DNA of 64,000 nt from assembly GCF_021134715.1 (NCBI RefSeq), contig NC_060021.1:1302001-1366000 (forward strand). Direction: 5' to 3'. The translations under genes were made by a program, and so were the position numbers. Source of the stretch: Daphnia pulex (Eukaryota > Arthropoda > Branchiopoda > Diplostraca > Daphniidae). Below are positions 21,475 to 34,073 of the stretch, one piece after another. The notes below the pieces were generated by a model that was not told the DNA's origin, did not search any database, and was given only the letters and a program-made list of their open reading frames with translations. Position 1 is the first letter of the stretch. Each line of letters begins with the position of its first letter.

Positions 21475-23905
21475 TCATGTCAATAACGGGATCCACACTC
21501 GCTCTAAATTCTGCAATATGAAAGCAAGGCATGAGCTCATGAAGCCAATTATAAGAGGCGGTGTAGGAATTACTGTAACGGCGGAGCTCGGCGAAATCTT
21601 CCATCCTATCATCTCTCCATTCCGGGCGTTTTCCTTTTCAAGCCATTCTTCAAGCGGACGGAAGTAGTTTAATAAAGGTTGCGCAGACATTTCGCGTTGT
21701 CCAGTCAGCGTTTCCATCGCGTCAGGCCAAGGCTTTGACGACCCCATGCTCAACATTTTCCTGCAACATTTCATCTTTTAATTTGATTCCTTTTTTTCAG
21801 GTGGAATTTTAAATAATTGGTATTTTAATTACGCTAATGCTGTTCCCGCTTCCGTTGAATTGTAGAAGTCGCATTTGTGTAGTGGACCGACGTGACCGGA
21901 AACATTGCAAAGAGCCTCGGCAAACTGAAACTGCATGACGGTTCGAGTGAAGTAGCGGATCATGTCGAAATCTCCTGAAACATGGTACAGTGCTACGGGA
22001 TCGAGATCCTGAGGATCGTCGCGCGGCAAAGGCGGAGCAACACCAACAGTTTCAATCCTGCAAGAAAATTTTTTTTTTAAATTTTCATTCCAGTCCATTG
22101 GCTAAGTGATTAAGAATTTTACTTTTCTTTCCAGTATGCTCGATTCCATTCTTCTTCCGGGATTTCCCCCCTGAAAAGTTTCCATCGCCAGGTGTCCTGC
22201 ACCAAGTGAAATGGAAGAGTAGAAACGGACGAAAGCGCTTGTTGCATTAGAAAGTTAATTTCCACTTCTGCAGCAATTGGGTAATCAATCATTATAGTCG
22301 TTGTGAAACTCAAATTTATTAACGATCTACACACCTGGATCGTCTTCCAGCGCTTCCAAGAGGCCGACGGAATGAAGGTGCTTCGTAGTGGCTACACTCA
22401 TCGACATCAATTCTCCAATAGCTTCGTGAAATCCATCGTTGGCTCCGTCCCTACATTCAAATCAAATTCAGAAGTCGATGAATTCCAATGTTCAGGAATT
22501 CATCTAAAAATGTAATTAAAACCTGTATCCGTAGGGTAGATGGGCATATTGCATCTGATATTGAGTGTGGCCCAGTTCGTGGTGGACGGTGAGGAAATCG
22601 CTAAAGGAAACGCCTGCGCACATCCGGATGCGAAAGTCTTGGCCGTCGTTAAAATCCCAAGCCGTCGCGTGACACACCACTTCGCGATCGCTAGGTTTCT
22701 CCAGCATCGAGAAATTAAAGAAAGTTTGCGGGACCGGTTTCAGTCCCATGGAAACGAAGAAATCGCTGCCCATTTCGAACATTCGACGGACCGTAAAGTT
22801 CTGCGCCATCATGGCCGGCGTGGGATCGACGGACGATTTGTTTTTAAACGGCTGGACGATGTCGCCCAGATCCGACCAGAATCGCCCCCACATGTCACCG
22901 ACCAAATGGGCGGGCAGCGGTCCAGTGATATCGACGACGCCGGCACCGTAAGTCTCGTAGAGTTTCCGACGGACGTAAGCGTGAAGCTGGCGATAGAGCG
23001 GCTCGATTTGCTTGTAGAGTTGGCGGACAATCGATTCCAGTTCTTTAGTCTCATATTTTTGTCGCCATTGATCGCCGTAGTCCTCGTAGCCATTCAAACG
23101 GGCGTGCCGATTTTCCAGGTCGACGTACTTGACGTAAAGGGGTCGAATGGCTCGTCCAACGCCCTCGTGCCATTGTTGCCATGCCCACAATCGCTCAGTG
23201 GCGTTGGTGGAAGAGGACATCAATTGGGTTAGCTCGGGTTCTAGTGAATAGCATTTCTCGCCTTTGCACACCTGTCAAACAAGTAAAATCTTTTCATTTA
23301 TTTTATTATTTTCAAAACTTGATTGACGCACCTTGTGGCTGCCGTAAATGCGACTCATCTGATTTAGGGTTTGATACAAATCTGTCATCTCCTCAGGGCT
23401 TAGACTTAAAGAGCCGACATTGTCCAGCAGCCGGCGGGTATCGTACGAGAATGAGGAAACGTCAAACAAAGACGCTTGGCTGTTGGCTGCGTCGCTGTAA
23501 GCTGACACACGAGTGCTCACTTCTTCCTGCACACACACAAAAAGTTATGTAACAAAAAATTTAAGATGAAACAAATTCAGATTTCATGAATTATACGCTA
23601 CGTACCACAATGGCTGCATTGTGATCTGTCAAATTTGTTTCATAGTTCCAACTGGCTCTGGTGCTCTCAGTCACCAGTTTACTGTATTCCTTGCTGTACT
23701 TTTCCAGGAATGCTCGAGCTTGAGCTTCATCCTTGTTGGTTCCAACTAGCGTCCTTCTACATCAATTAACACGAATGAAAAGGAATCAACTAAAGACTAA
23801 ATCGCGGTTATTATTATTTTTCAAAGTAAATTTTTACCTGGAGAACGCCGGTGAAAACACAGATGCGAAGAAAAGAGCCAAGAGTATCCAAAGAAAGGAG
23901 TTCAT
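21475..23905 (-). CDS. Ance: Angiotensin-converting enzyme, single-domain M2 peptidase
   Basis: Eight exons: 23838-23905, 23606-23756, 23332-23526, 22523-23271, 22335-22450, 22123-22267, 21833-22057 and 21475-21760, giving 644 residues (Drosophila Ance is about 615). A signal peptide (residues 1-22, [20 protein letters not shown]) predicts secretion. The zinc site is HELGH at residues 369-373, with the third ligand Glu397 in GFHEAIGE, 28 residues on as in mammalian [11 protein letters not shown] and [13 protein letters not shown] supply the transition-state His and Tyr positions. It is a zinc dipeptidyl carboxypeptidase acting on extracellular peptides. The C-terminus after GEMIGWK is unusual: about 40 residues including [16 protein letters not shown], which could be a membrane anchor or read-through of an unrecognised intron. 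Confidence 0.9.
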
Positions 23906-25390
23906 TCGTCGACCGTCTGAGACACACTCTAGTGGCAGGTTGTAGTCCACCTGTACAACTATAAGTTAACTATAGTCTGCATGTATGGGATGAACGAACC
24001 CGTGAACACCTTGACCGGGTCAGATCGAAATGGATATATGATGACGTCAAGAAATACAACAACGCAATAAATGAGCTGCAGTTGACTGACCGATGCATTG
24101 TATGGCGTCATTAAATGCATTGATTTTTTTTCCTCACTTCTATAAAGACGTGAAAAATATTGGAATAGTAGTGCAGCAGCAGCAGAACACAATTTTTAAA
24201 ACTGGTTTGAACAGGATTGCGGCTACGGCTATAGACGCCAAACCAGAAAAATTCATTTAACTGCCAAAATATGGGACTGAAACGAAACAAACAAACAACA
24301 AACAGATCATGTCCTAGGGTGGAAGGTTAAGAAACGCTATCGTTGACCCGATCGAGGCTTCTTTTTTAACGAGGGCATCAAACGTCAGGGGACGAAATCA
24401 CGAACTTGACGGAACTTGACAACCTTTTTACATACCGTACAATACAGTTTGGCCTAAGGCGCTGCAATAAAGTTGTAAATTTACCGCTTTTTTCTTTTTT
24501 AAAGAAAAAAAAAGATCGTTTATACAACTTTTAATCTGATTCACGCGGGGATGGGCGGTCTTTTTAAATTTATATAGCGGCTTTTGTCGTAAAATGACGA
24601 TTAGAAGGGTATTCGAAGAGTGGACAGTCCTTCAACAACAATCTAAATTTTTTATTAAAAAAAAAATACGGGATTTTCGCTTAACTCTGTATGGATATGG
24701 TGATAGAGTCCTCTCTCAAAATGGGTTTAAAAATATATTTTAAAAAAATTTTCAGTACAACATAACCGAGTGATCCATAGCTAGAGTATATTTTATCTAT
24801 TTAGGTCAGACTTTCAATTTACCGAACAATGCAAATGCGCTTTATAATCTTCACTTTAAAAAAGGAACCACAATAAAAAAATTTCGTGCGGTCGCCTAAT
24901 GTAATTTTATTCGTAATTTTGTCTCACCTTGTCAACGATCTTTTTTTAATGAAGTAACAATTAACCCAGGATTTAGTAACTGATCTTGACTGTGTGAATT
25001 GTAGAATTAGCATCGGAGTACCAACGATTTTCAAATTACATGTGAGTGCGCATGAGTGATTGGGTGGAGAAATGGCCTTATTTACACTGAAGAGAAAATT
25101 TATATGATTATGATAATTGATGTAAAACAAATATTATAGTTATAATCGGCAACTATGACCACCAGGATATGTCTTTAAAAAAATAACGTTGTGGAATAAA
25201 AATATTATGAAGCTTTTTATTACAATCATGATAGGACCTTTAATAAATAATCAAGCATTGTTGTAAGTAATTGCAACATTGTAGGGATTTAATTAAAAAA
25301 ACCGTTACTTAAATGTAACAAACATTTCTATTTTTATCAGTTTAGAGTTCATCTTTAAAAAAAAAAGAAGAATTGACAAAAAAGATTTTC
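23906..25390. other. Non-coding spacer upstream of ACE gene
   Basis: AT-rich with poly-A/T runs and no open frame with protein-like composition. It contains the ACE promoter at its left end. No clear TATA box was chosen. Confidence 0.5.
25378..25383 (-). terminator. Pol III terminator of tRNA-Asp
   Basis: Six T bases on the minus strand, seven bases after the tRNA 3' end. Confidence 0.8.
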
Positions 25391-25462
25391 CTCCCCGACG
25401 GGGAATTGAACCCCGGTCTCCCGCGTGACAGGCGGGGATACTCACCACTATACTATCGAGGA
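25391..25462 (-). tRNA. tRNA-Asp (GTC)
   Basis: Read on the minus strand, the 72 bases fold as a standard cloverleaf. The acceptor is TCCTCGA/TCGGGGA with discriminator G. The D-arm is TAGTATAGTGGTGAGTA, the anticodon loop CTGTCAC gives anticodon GTC, and the T-arm is CCGGGGTTCAATTCCCCG. A and B boxes are intact and there is no intron. CCA is not encoded, as expected for a eukaryotic nuclear gene. Confidence 0.97.
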
Positions 25463-28400
25463 TATATCAATATCCAAAAATAAAATAATATAAATCGAGT
25501 ACGCTGAGATTTTTAATGAGACTGGCCCGAGATACATTAATTCTGCAGATGGTGTAACAAATCGATGATTTCATCATAGTCACAAAGAAGCGGGGAAAAA
25601 CCCCGGTTCAAATAAACTCTATAAACCCGGATAAAAGCGACTGAGCATATGCATTTCAAAATTAAAACAACTTTCCTGCCATTTGGAATCATTTGATTTT
25701 ACGTTTTTAATTTTGAGTGTGTTGTTGTATTCAGGAAAAAATATTCTTTATGTGAGTAATGATGGGCGTATTGACATTTTAAAAATTATAGTATTTATTT
25801 GATACCCAACCGCATTTCTCAATGTAAATAAATGCTAGATGAAGCCAGCGATTAAATTAAGTGATTGAGCAACGACATTTCTCCACAACCATCAATCACT
25901 CTAATAACAAATCCTAGCCGTCTACTTTTTCCTGATTGAAGCTGATGCAGAATTCTGATGGATTTCGTCACAGCATCCATTTGTTACGTGTTATCTGATG
26001 ATTATTTATTTGGACCGAGTCTTTTGAAAGTCAATGCAAACTCCGCAGTACGTGATGTGAATCGTCAATTAATTTTTTATGAACGTGAATTTCGGTTAAC
26101 ATCTGACAGAAAAATCTATTACTAATATTGTGAAATAAAAATCAAATAATCAATATTGTAGTATACTAGCGTTATGATATTTTCTGATAACATCATGTGT
26201 CGTCATAAGGATCAATATATATATCACCGCCGACCTATGTAGAATGCCGATGTTGAAAAGCGACGCCCAGGCGGAAGCACAGTGTTGAGCACAGTTGACG
26301 CCTCTATGATTTCCGGCTTCCCGAATTTAGCGGTAAAACATTCAGTCACATGTTTTCTATCGATTGTAGTTTAATGTCACCGTTCAAGTTATATCACGTC
26401 AAGAACTTTTATTATCAAAAGTCAATTTAGCAGATAGAGAAATGTCGTTGACCTCGGCTGTAGCTTCTTACTATATAAGAGCTGATTGAACAATAATCGT
26501 TACGTGAAATTCGACGAAAGATTGTAATGGGAATGCCCCACATCATCGGAGGTTCATAATAATGACGGATGAATCAGCGCAAAACTCGCAAAACTCCCTT
26601 TCTCTCTATCGACTACCAGCAACCGAGACGAAGACGCTTGATGGCGAAGACGCGGAACAATAGACGACACGTGGAAGGAAAACTTGCGTCATTTAGAAAG
26701 TCTCCGTCGTGTCAGCCGGTGTCGGCCTAATTGCTATACAGCAGCGCTGACAAGGCCTTGTACTCGAATAACAGCAGAAATGACCAGGAAAAATTTGACA
26801 AGCCAAACAAAAAAATAAATCTTGTTTATTTCAAAACAAGAAACATCTTGCGACACATTTAATTCAATCGACATATGCCTAGACAGGATTATAGAAATAA
26901 ACAGCGCCGGCACGTGATATTATTAAGATGAATAGTTTATATAGAAAATGATTAATCCCAAAGATAAAATCAACTAACTGTTTAATACCTTTTAAAAACG
27001 CGCTAAAAAAATGATGAATTCAACGCCATATGTAGAAAACGCTTTTACCTTCACGCGGGGATGAAACGGGATAAAAAGAGAAAGCGTTTGAAATCAACCG
27101 AGTGACGACATCAGCGTTTGCTGATTCGAGTACACTGCACACTCTCTTGTTGATATCGTCTTTTCTATATACCACGGTATACAAATGTATGTACAGCAAC
27201 AAGCGGGGGCTGTTCGTGTCCTTAAACTATACGTCTGTGTGTATAAATAGTGTACAATTTCTTTGAAGAAAAAAAATAAGAGACCGTAAGAAAGTTGTGT
27301 GCGATTATTGTCCAACTCGAGCTGCTGTTGTGCCGCGTCTATTTTGTCGCGGAGAAAAGAGCTAGGACGTTAATCTTTTTATTATTATTTGTTGTTGAAG
27401 GGGAATAGCAAGAAAGTGTATACTCATCCGTGATGATGAGCGTGATGGGGCATGAGGAGTCCAATCTTATACACAGCCTCCAGCAATCTAACGTTAACGA
27501 GTTGGCAATCGTCGCCGAGACTGGGCGACCTCGCTCCATATCTCTTGTGTGTCGCTAAAAATTAGGAGCACCACTCAGCAACAGCCAGCAACAGCGCAAT
27601 AGCCTCCCGTGATGATGAGACGACTTTTGTTATTCATTCCTTTATGTATACCTATAACAAGTTTTTCCCTCAAAAATTTGTATGTAGGCTAGCAGTGTGC
27701 GGCTGCTGCTGCTGCCTTCCGCGCAAAAGTTCGGTTGTATTCTTTGCATTTTGTTCGAATATATAATAAAACGCGCGCAACTTCCGCATTTGGCCAGACG
27801 CAATTTAGTTTGTTTTTCCCCTTCTATATTATATTGAATTGAATTGAATAGGGAAAATGATGGAGAGAGATCAATAGATAGTCAAACTCGAGTCAATTTT
27901 CATATTGTTCAGCAGCGATGGCGTGACAAAAAAGTTTTCTACATGCTCACCTATACATGCAACCGTGAATGTAACAGTAGACTAGTACCCACCTACACAC
28001 GTATACGCGCTAGTATATTATGGCGGTGGAGAAAGCAAAAGTTTGTTGGACCGCGTTGCTCTCTCCCTTTAATTTCATTTTCTCTTCATTTTGCCTTTTT
28101 TGTTTATTTTCTTTGTGCTGATCGTGCAGAATAAAAAATATCCACACGCTTTTATTTTTTGCTAGGGAAAGTAACGCACTTTCATGCCTTCAGGGATAGG
28201 TTTCCTTTCTCCGCTGTCCAGTTGAACGTAACAAGAGACGCTTTTGGGTTACATATCTTATATGTCTACCATTAGATTATATATGTGCTTGTGTATGCTG
28301 TGTGTTGTGTTCCTTGTGGGTTGGCGGAGAAAGTCCCGGGCAGCCAACGGCGGAGGAACAGCTAAAGTCACTAAGAAAGCCCAAACATCAGTTAGTCGCG

Positions 28401-28467
28401 ACTCTGACGTCGTCCCAGCAGGTCGACAGGAACGTTCTCTCTTTACCATCAACCTATACACAGAAGA
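25463..28467. other. Large non-coding region upstream of M13 peptidase gene
   Basis: Three kilobases without a credible coding exon. It contains several TATA-like words, the clearest being TATATAAG at 26472 and TATAAATAG at 27242, and short simple repeats such as TTGAATTGAATTGAAT. It may be regulatory DNA or hold an unrecognised non-coding transcript. Confidence 0.45.
26472..26479 (+). promoter_or_regulatory. Orphan TATA-like element
   Basis: TATATAAG in a less AT-rich context, with no coding exon downstream for over 2 kb. It could serve an alternative first exon of the M13 gene or a non-coding RNA, or be chance. Confidence 0.25.
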
Positions 28468-28476
28468 TATATAAAG
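28468..28476 (+). promoter_or_regulatory. TATA box of M13 peptidase gene 1
   Basis: TATATAAAG lies 32 bases before TTCCAGTA, an initiator-like site at about 28500, followed by a GAGAGAGAG run. It fits a focused TATA/Inr promoter for the non-coding first exon that ends at 28592. Confidence 0.55.
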
Positions 28477-28499
28477 CAGCCATAGCGCTATATCGTTCC

Positions 28500-28592
28500 A
28501 GTAGAGAGAGAGTGAACAAGCAACAAAGGACTATATCCGCCCGCTATATTTACCTTGTTTCCTGTTTTCAAAAGAAGTTTATATAATCTCAG
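28500..28592 (+). other. Putative non-coding first exon of M13 gene 1
   Basis: It starts about 32 bases after the TATA box and ends at a strong donor, CTCAG|GTAAGT. The next acceptor, TTATCAG at 28920-28926, opens the exon that contains the ATG at 28968, leaving a 41-base leader in that exon. Confidence 0.5.
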
Positions 28593-28967
28593 GTAAGTCG
28601 ATTTTACAGTATAGTATATCCGTGCTCATTTATTATTATTGCCGAGTGCAAAACAATCGACATTGCGGGGTCCATGGCGCGGAACTTTCGTCAATGTATA
28701 TTAGTACCGAAATTTGTGAACAAAAGCAGCTGCGGGTTTTTTTAGTCGTTGGTAAATCATCCTCTCACTTTCTAGACGGGTGACTAAAATGGGGAAACAA
28801 AAAACCAAAAAATCCGTTATGCCCCGGTGACCTCAATAATCTCCTGTTTTCCTCCCTAACGTTTTTCAATATACACATACATACACAGAACGACTGGTAA
28901 AAGTTGAACTGACCAATTATTATCAGATTGACTGGCAAGGAGAAGAGCAGCACAGATTCAGACCGAG

Positions 28968-31900
28968 ATGACGTCCAACAAATCGGTCGACATTGAAACT
29001 ACCGACTCTGAAATCACGACGGTTCCCGGCAATTTCAATTCCGGATGGATGGCCTGTTGGAATCAACGGACTCTACCCGAGAAACTTCTCCTCACAGCCA
29101 TTGCAGTCATTTTCATTGGTAAGTTTATCGTCGACATCTGATACTTTGAACCTAATTGAAATGTGTCCAATATTTCTAGGTTTCTTTGTGGCCATGATTG
29201 TTTTGGTTGAAATCTATCTGAGATTGGAGGATCGACTCTTAACGGCTGGCAATAAATCGTTCATTGTCACAGACGACGTTCCATTGCCCGCTGGATTGGG
29301 CAATCTGACACGGGTATACATTTCTAAACTATTTGATTTTATTCGTCCCTATTTGGAAAATTGAAATTTGAATTTCGTTTGGGTATAATAGGAGCCGGAT
29401 ATGTGCGTGACGATGGAATGCGTTGAAGCGTCAGCCCGGATTCTTACCGCCCTGGATCCAACGGCCGATCCTTGTGACGATATGGCCAAATTCGCTTGCG
29501 GCGGATGGATCGAAAGGCAAGCCCGAACAGCTGGCGGCAAAGACGTTGTCTTGGTTCTGGAGAACCTCCAATCCTCGGTCGACCACCAATTAAAATGTAA
29601 ATAACATCAATTGAATTATTCAATTGAACAACTAAACACAACCAATTCCTTTATATTACACAGTGATGCTAGAAAGTCCGTCGAAACCGGATGAAATCAA
29701 AGCCAACGACAAAGTCCGCAACTATTTCGCGTCGTGCATGGCCGAGCGCCAGGAGCAAGTTCGTCACGCTTCCGGTGAATTGTGACACGCACTTTTGTCT
29801 CCAGTTACTATGCCGTTTGTGTCTAGAATTCCCGGTCTTATTCTTTGTTTTTTACCTTGGAACCTTTTTGAAAATGCAGTCAAAAAAGTTGTCGACGAAC
29901 TTGGACTCATTACCGCACCTGCCGAATGGGACCCAGCCCAATGGGACCTGACGAATCTCATAGCCCAGATCCTGAAAGTGAACGGAGCTCCGCTTTTCGA
30001 CCTCGTCGTTCAGGTCGACGATCGCAACACTTCACGCTACGTTCTGAGCATTTCTTTGCCCAGACAGAGCGGAATTGTTCCGCAATTTCACTCGCCCCTT
30101 CCTCGCGATCTTCTCCACGAGCTGGACGCCCTCCGCTCCAAACGCAACATCGACAAGCGCATCAGTCGAACTAAAAGGCAATTCGTCAATATTGGCGAAG
30201 GATTGCCGGATATTCACGACGAATTCCCTGATCCGGCCATGCTGGAAGCCTTGAATAATGCCGATCCGACGCAAGATATCGATTCCTTTCTACCTGATGC
30301 CAATTTCCTGCAATCTATTCAAGTATGTTGGATTGACATTTCATTTTGAGATGTATATAATTTGAATTCGCTTTCCGGGTGTAATTAGCAATTCTCAAGA
30401 GACGCCAGGGCTTCGGCAGCCTTCCGGCTTATGCAAGATCTTGGCGCTTTCAGCTCTTTCCCAGTTCAGAGTGACTACAGGAAGGAGGAGGCGGCCATCC
30501 GACGAGTCATCTCTTCCATCGACCAGCTCCTGCCCAGCGATCGCGATCGAAAGCTTAAACAGCAAAGCTCCAAGATCCTCAATTACTTCACCGTCGATCT
30601 CCTTCAGCAGCAATTTGCATTCGTAATGAAATGGCTGAGCCATTCCGTGATGAGAAATTATTTGGTCCGTGACAATAATGATTCAAATTTCTGTTTGCTG
30701 CAATTTAGATCAACTGGCCCGTTTTGTTCCGGGAATCGCTTGGGAAGAGCATCCCTTCGGACACGACAGTCGTCGTCCATTATCCGGAAATCCTTCATCA
30801 AATCCAGGCTATTGTCAACTCGACGGAACCTAGGATCATTCACAATAGTTTGCTGATGCTTGTGGTACGCGATCTGGCGCTGGAACTTTTCAAATCGCCG
30901 CCCGGGATGGACAAATGGTCGTTTTGCATCCAGGCGGCCAAAGGGGGATTCGGCGAGGTCCTCAGTGGTATCTACCTCAATCATTTCACACCTGCCCAAC
31001 TGGAAAATTACCGAGTTAAAGTATGAATTTAATATTCAACTCCAGTATATTTGGAGACCGATTTTAACTGTTGTGTTAATTCTTTTATTTTTAAAGGCGG
31101 AAGAAATGTTTGTGGCTCTGAAAGAATCGGTCGTCGAGATGATTCAACAATCCAGCTGGCCAGACTCAATCACCAAACAGAAAGCCCTAAGCAAAGCTAG
31201 TAATTTGCGACCCAATGTCGTGGCCCCATCCATTTTCTTTAATCAAACATTTCTCGAAAGTATGGCGGCGCAGGTATTGCATCATATATCCATTATTGCA
31301 ATGTTACTAGTCTAGATCTATATTTATACCTATACAGCGCTAATTAGTAACTCTTAAAGGTCAATATTGATGGACTGGATTTCGTGGCGGGCACCTGGCA
31401 AATGTACCGACTCTTCCGGCGTGACTTTTTCGACATTTATTTCAAACCGGTTGACGAAACGACCGTCACGTAATTATAAAAACAATCAAACGCTAAAGGT
31501 CATCTTAACAATTTTTTGAATTTCTTTATATTTTTAAATAGTTGGCAAATGCTGGCTTATCCGATGATTGCCAACGCTTTTTACCTGCAACATTTCAACA
31601 GCATGGGTGAGTTCCAGCGCATTATTATAATTTCCAGCATCATTAAAAATACTTTTGGATTAATTTAATTGTTTTAATTAAACAGTGCTGCCACTTGGAC
31701 TGTTACACGACCCGCTCTTTTCGTTGAAGACGCCCAGCTATCTCGGTCTAGGCACTCTTGGGTTCATCGTCGCTCACGAAATCATGCACGGTTTCGATAA
31801 TTCCGGCGTCGAGTTTGACGAAGACGGCGTCCGACGCAATCTTCTCAGTCCACCTTCACAACTGAAATTCCAACAGAAAATGAATTGCATGAGCAATCAG

Positions 31901-32502
31901 TTCTCCAGCGCCTTCCGGACCGAGTATTTAATCAACGGGAAAAGCGTCGTTCTCAAGGTGAGTGCTGGTACATTCATTGATTTCCTGAGTTTCAATCGAG
32001 TTTTTTTTTAAATTTTAATCCAAAATATCAGGTGGATGGAGAGTTGACTTTAAACGAGAATGTCGCAGATTTGGGAGCCATTAAAGCCATTGTTGCAACA
32101 CGGGCTAGAATGGACCGCGAGTCACCCGCAGCTAATCTACCCGGCTTGAATTATACTCACGAGCAAATCATGCTGATCAACGCCGCTCAGGTAACGTATA
32201 GAAATGAATAGATTTTTTTAAACGAATTATTCTACAAAATATTGCAATTTTAATATTGTAGGCCTACTGTGCCCTGATTACTCCGCAAGCGTACGCTCTG
32301 ATTCTCGGTATGGACGAACACGCTCCGCCACACGATAGGTAATAGACTTGAGTTGACGGATATTTGATGTGTTATTAACACACATAATTTATAATGAAAT
32401 AGAGTCAACGGTTTCATGATGAACTTGCCGGATTACGGGCGAATTTTCAACTGCCCGGTGGGTTCGCGTCTCAACCCCAAAACGAAATGCTCCGTCTGGT
32501 AG
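28968..32502 (+). CDS. M13 zinc metallopeptidase (neprilysin/ECE-like), gene 1
   Basis: Fourteen coding exons: 28968-29118, 29180-29313, 29392-29596, 29664-29774, 29880-30322, 30389-30622, 30709-31020, 31097-31273, 31360-31469, 31542-31606, 31686-31957, 32032-32190, 32262-32338 and 32403-32502, giving 849 residues. It is a type II membrane protein: cytosolic residues 1-38, one membrane helix at about 40-62, then a Cys-rich ectodomain (PCDDMAKFACGGW). Catalytic landmarks are NAFY at 637-640, HEIMH at 678-682, ENVAD at 747-751, a His-Arg pair in HAPPHDRVNG, and the terminal CSVW that is standard for the family. It is about 100 residues longer than mammalian neprilysin, partly a basic insert with RSKRN and RTKRQ. 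It should cleave extracellular oligopeptides. Everything from about exon 31542 rightward is repeated in the following array. Confidence 0.92.
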
Positions 32503-34073
32503 ACGCTCTTCTCAGGACCGAGTTTGATATACCTAGATCATTTAATTTGTGATTACAATCATCCTCCTATGTAAATAGAAAATTTCATTTCAACTACGCC
32601 CTGTTATTACCGTCGTTCGGGGTGAGGGAAGCGAATCCAGATGTCAGATTTCAGATATTATTATTATTCATTTTACTTGAGATTTTTACATTCAGTTATT
32701 CTGTCATCCGCTCTGAGCTCTATCTGTGAACGTGTACAATTCTCTCCCGCTTTGGCGTCGGTTTGAAAATATTTTTTTTCTTCATTCATCCCCAAGAATT
32801 TCTTGTCTATTTCTCTCTGTCGAACTGTTATAATCACGCGGTGAGCGAGTGTATAGGTTTCTTGTATAATATATGTATGTGCGTGCAGGTCACTTGAAAA
32901 TACAGGTAAATGCATCGGCATTTCGCGTTTTGTTTGACTACACCATGGACTACACAATTGGCCCTCAGAATGTTTGCCACCAGATGGATTTAGTCATTTT
33001 AGTGTGTTGTTTTTTTTTTTAATTTTTTAATTGTGAAGTTAAGTGAATGCTACCTAGACTTTAGAAAACCATAATTTGTCTGCACTAAAGTAACAAATGT
33101 TTAGAAAAGTTTCAGATGTAAAAAATTTTGTGCACTGGAAAGGGACACCAGACTGTGCCATTTCAACGCATTAGACCAGAAGCCTAGAAGTCCAATCAAA
33201 GTCATAGAGTTATTCCGCGACTCATCATTTCAGAAATCTAGAACCTTTTTGTCGTTAGCGGGTTTCCGTCCTTTCATTGCAGCACACTTGCCACATGCAA
33301 TTATTTACTTACCTGGTTAAGGTACTCGGGTGTGGGAACCGAACACGAGTCTGCGGATTACCAACAGACGCCCTATCCGACTCACCCACCCTTTCTCTTA
33401 TAGAATTGCTTTAATCAGTCATAAACTATATAATGAAATGGTGTAGTTATTTTTTTTATCTCCTCACGTAACTGAATTAAATTTTTTTAAATTCCTTAAA
33501 CTAAAAATTTGTTTAAATAAAAATGCCTAGATACACTAGAGACTAGACTACACTATCTTTTCCATTGCCTACAAAGGATGATGATGGCGACAACTTACTG
33601 GTAATTACTAGTGCTAGTACTCCCTATTACTTAATCTTGGACCCTATGGTGCACGATTATTTATTTAAATGCTTTCACGAAGCTAGTTTTTAGTTTCGCT
33701 TTGAATTTTCGCACTCGCACTTGCAGTCTGGCACTAGGTGGCTCGAGAAGAACTTTCAAATTTTAGTTTCAATATCTGTTACTAGATGTCGTTCAACTTG
33801 TTGATGATGGAAAGTAAACAAACGACTTTTAAACGCCCGCAGCTACCGAGAGCTTTTTAAAAAAACATTTCCTATTTATATATCTCTGACGTGCTATTGC
33901 GTCCTTGAACTGATTCCCGAATACCAAGTTTGGTTCACCCTTCTTGTGACCGTAGAGCGTAAAAACGTAGTAACCCTCCCTCCAGCCTTTGTTTGTATCC
34001 CACCAAAAATGAACTGTGATACATAACGGACGAGGCGTTCATATCAGATTCTTCTTGCATCAACTTAAGAATC
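32503..34073. other. M13 3' flank and spacer in unit 1
   Basis: Untranslated 3' region of the M13 gene, then AT-rich spacer with poly-T runs and the tRNA-like element at 33316. No protein-coding exon is supported. The same stretch recurs after each M13 3' end at 38362, 44210, 53433 and 59290. Confidence 0.6.
33316..33391 (-). ncRNA. tRNA-like element, unit 1
   Basis: On the minus strand it reads GGGTGAGTCGGATAGGG then a 5-bp arm GTCTG/CAGAC. A hairpin ACTCGTGT/ACAC-CC-GAGT encloses a TTCGRTTCC B-box-like loop, and CACACCC can pair with the 5' GGGTGAG. Arm lengths do not fit a real tRNA (an 11-base anticodon-like loop and a displaced T-stem), so I read it as a tRNA-derived relic or SINE head. 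In this unit the box reads TTCGGTTCC. Confidence 0.5.

Noticed and set aside
22540-23232. Long plus-strand open frame of 230 codons
   Set aside because: Exactly antisense to the main ACE catalytic exon; a codon-bias shadow.
32673-32957. 94-codon minus-strand frame recurring in each array unit
   Set aside because: Lies in the M13 3' flank, changes frame and length between units 1-3 and 5-6 through indels, and shows no domain.
33316-33391. Functional tRNA gene call for the array element
   Set aside because: The anticodon-like loop is 11 bases, the T-stem cannot pair at the right place, and three copies have a changed T-loop.
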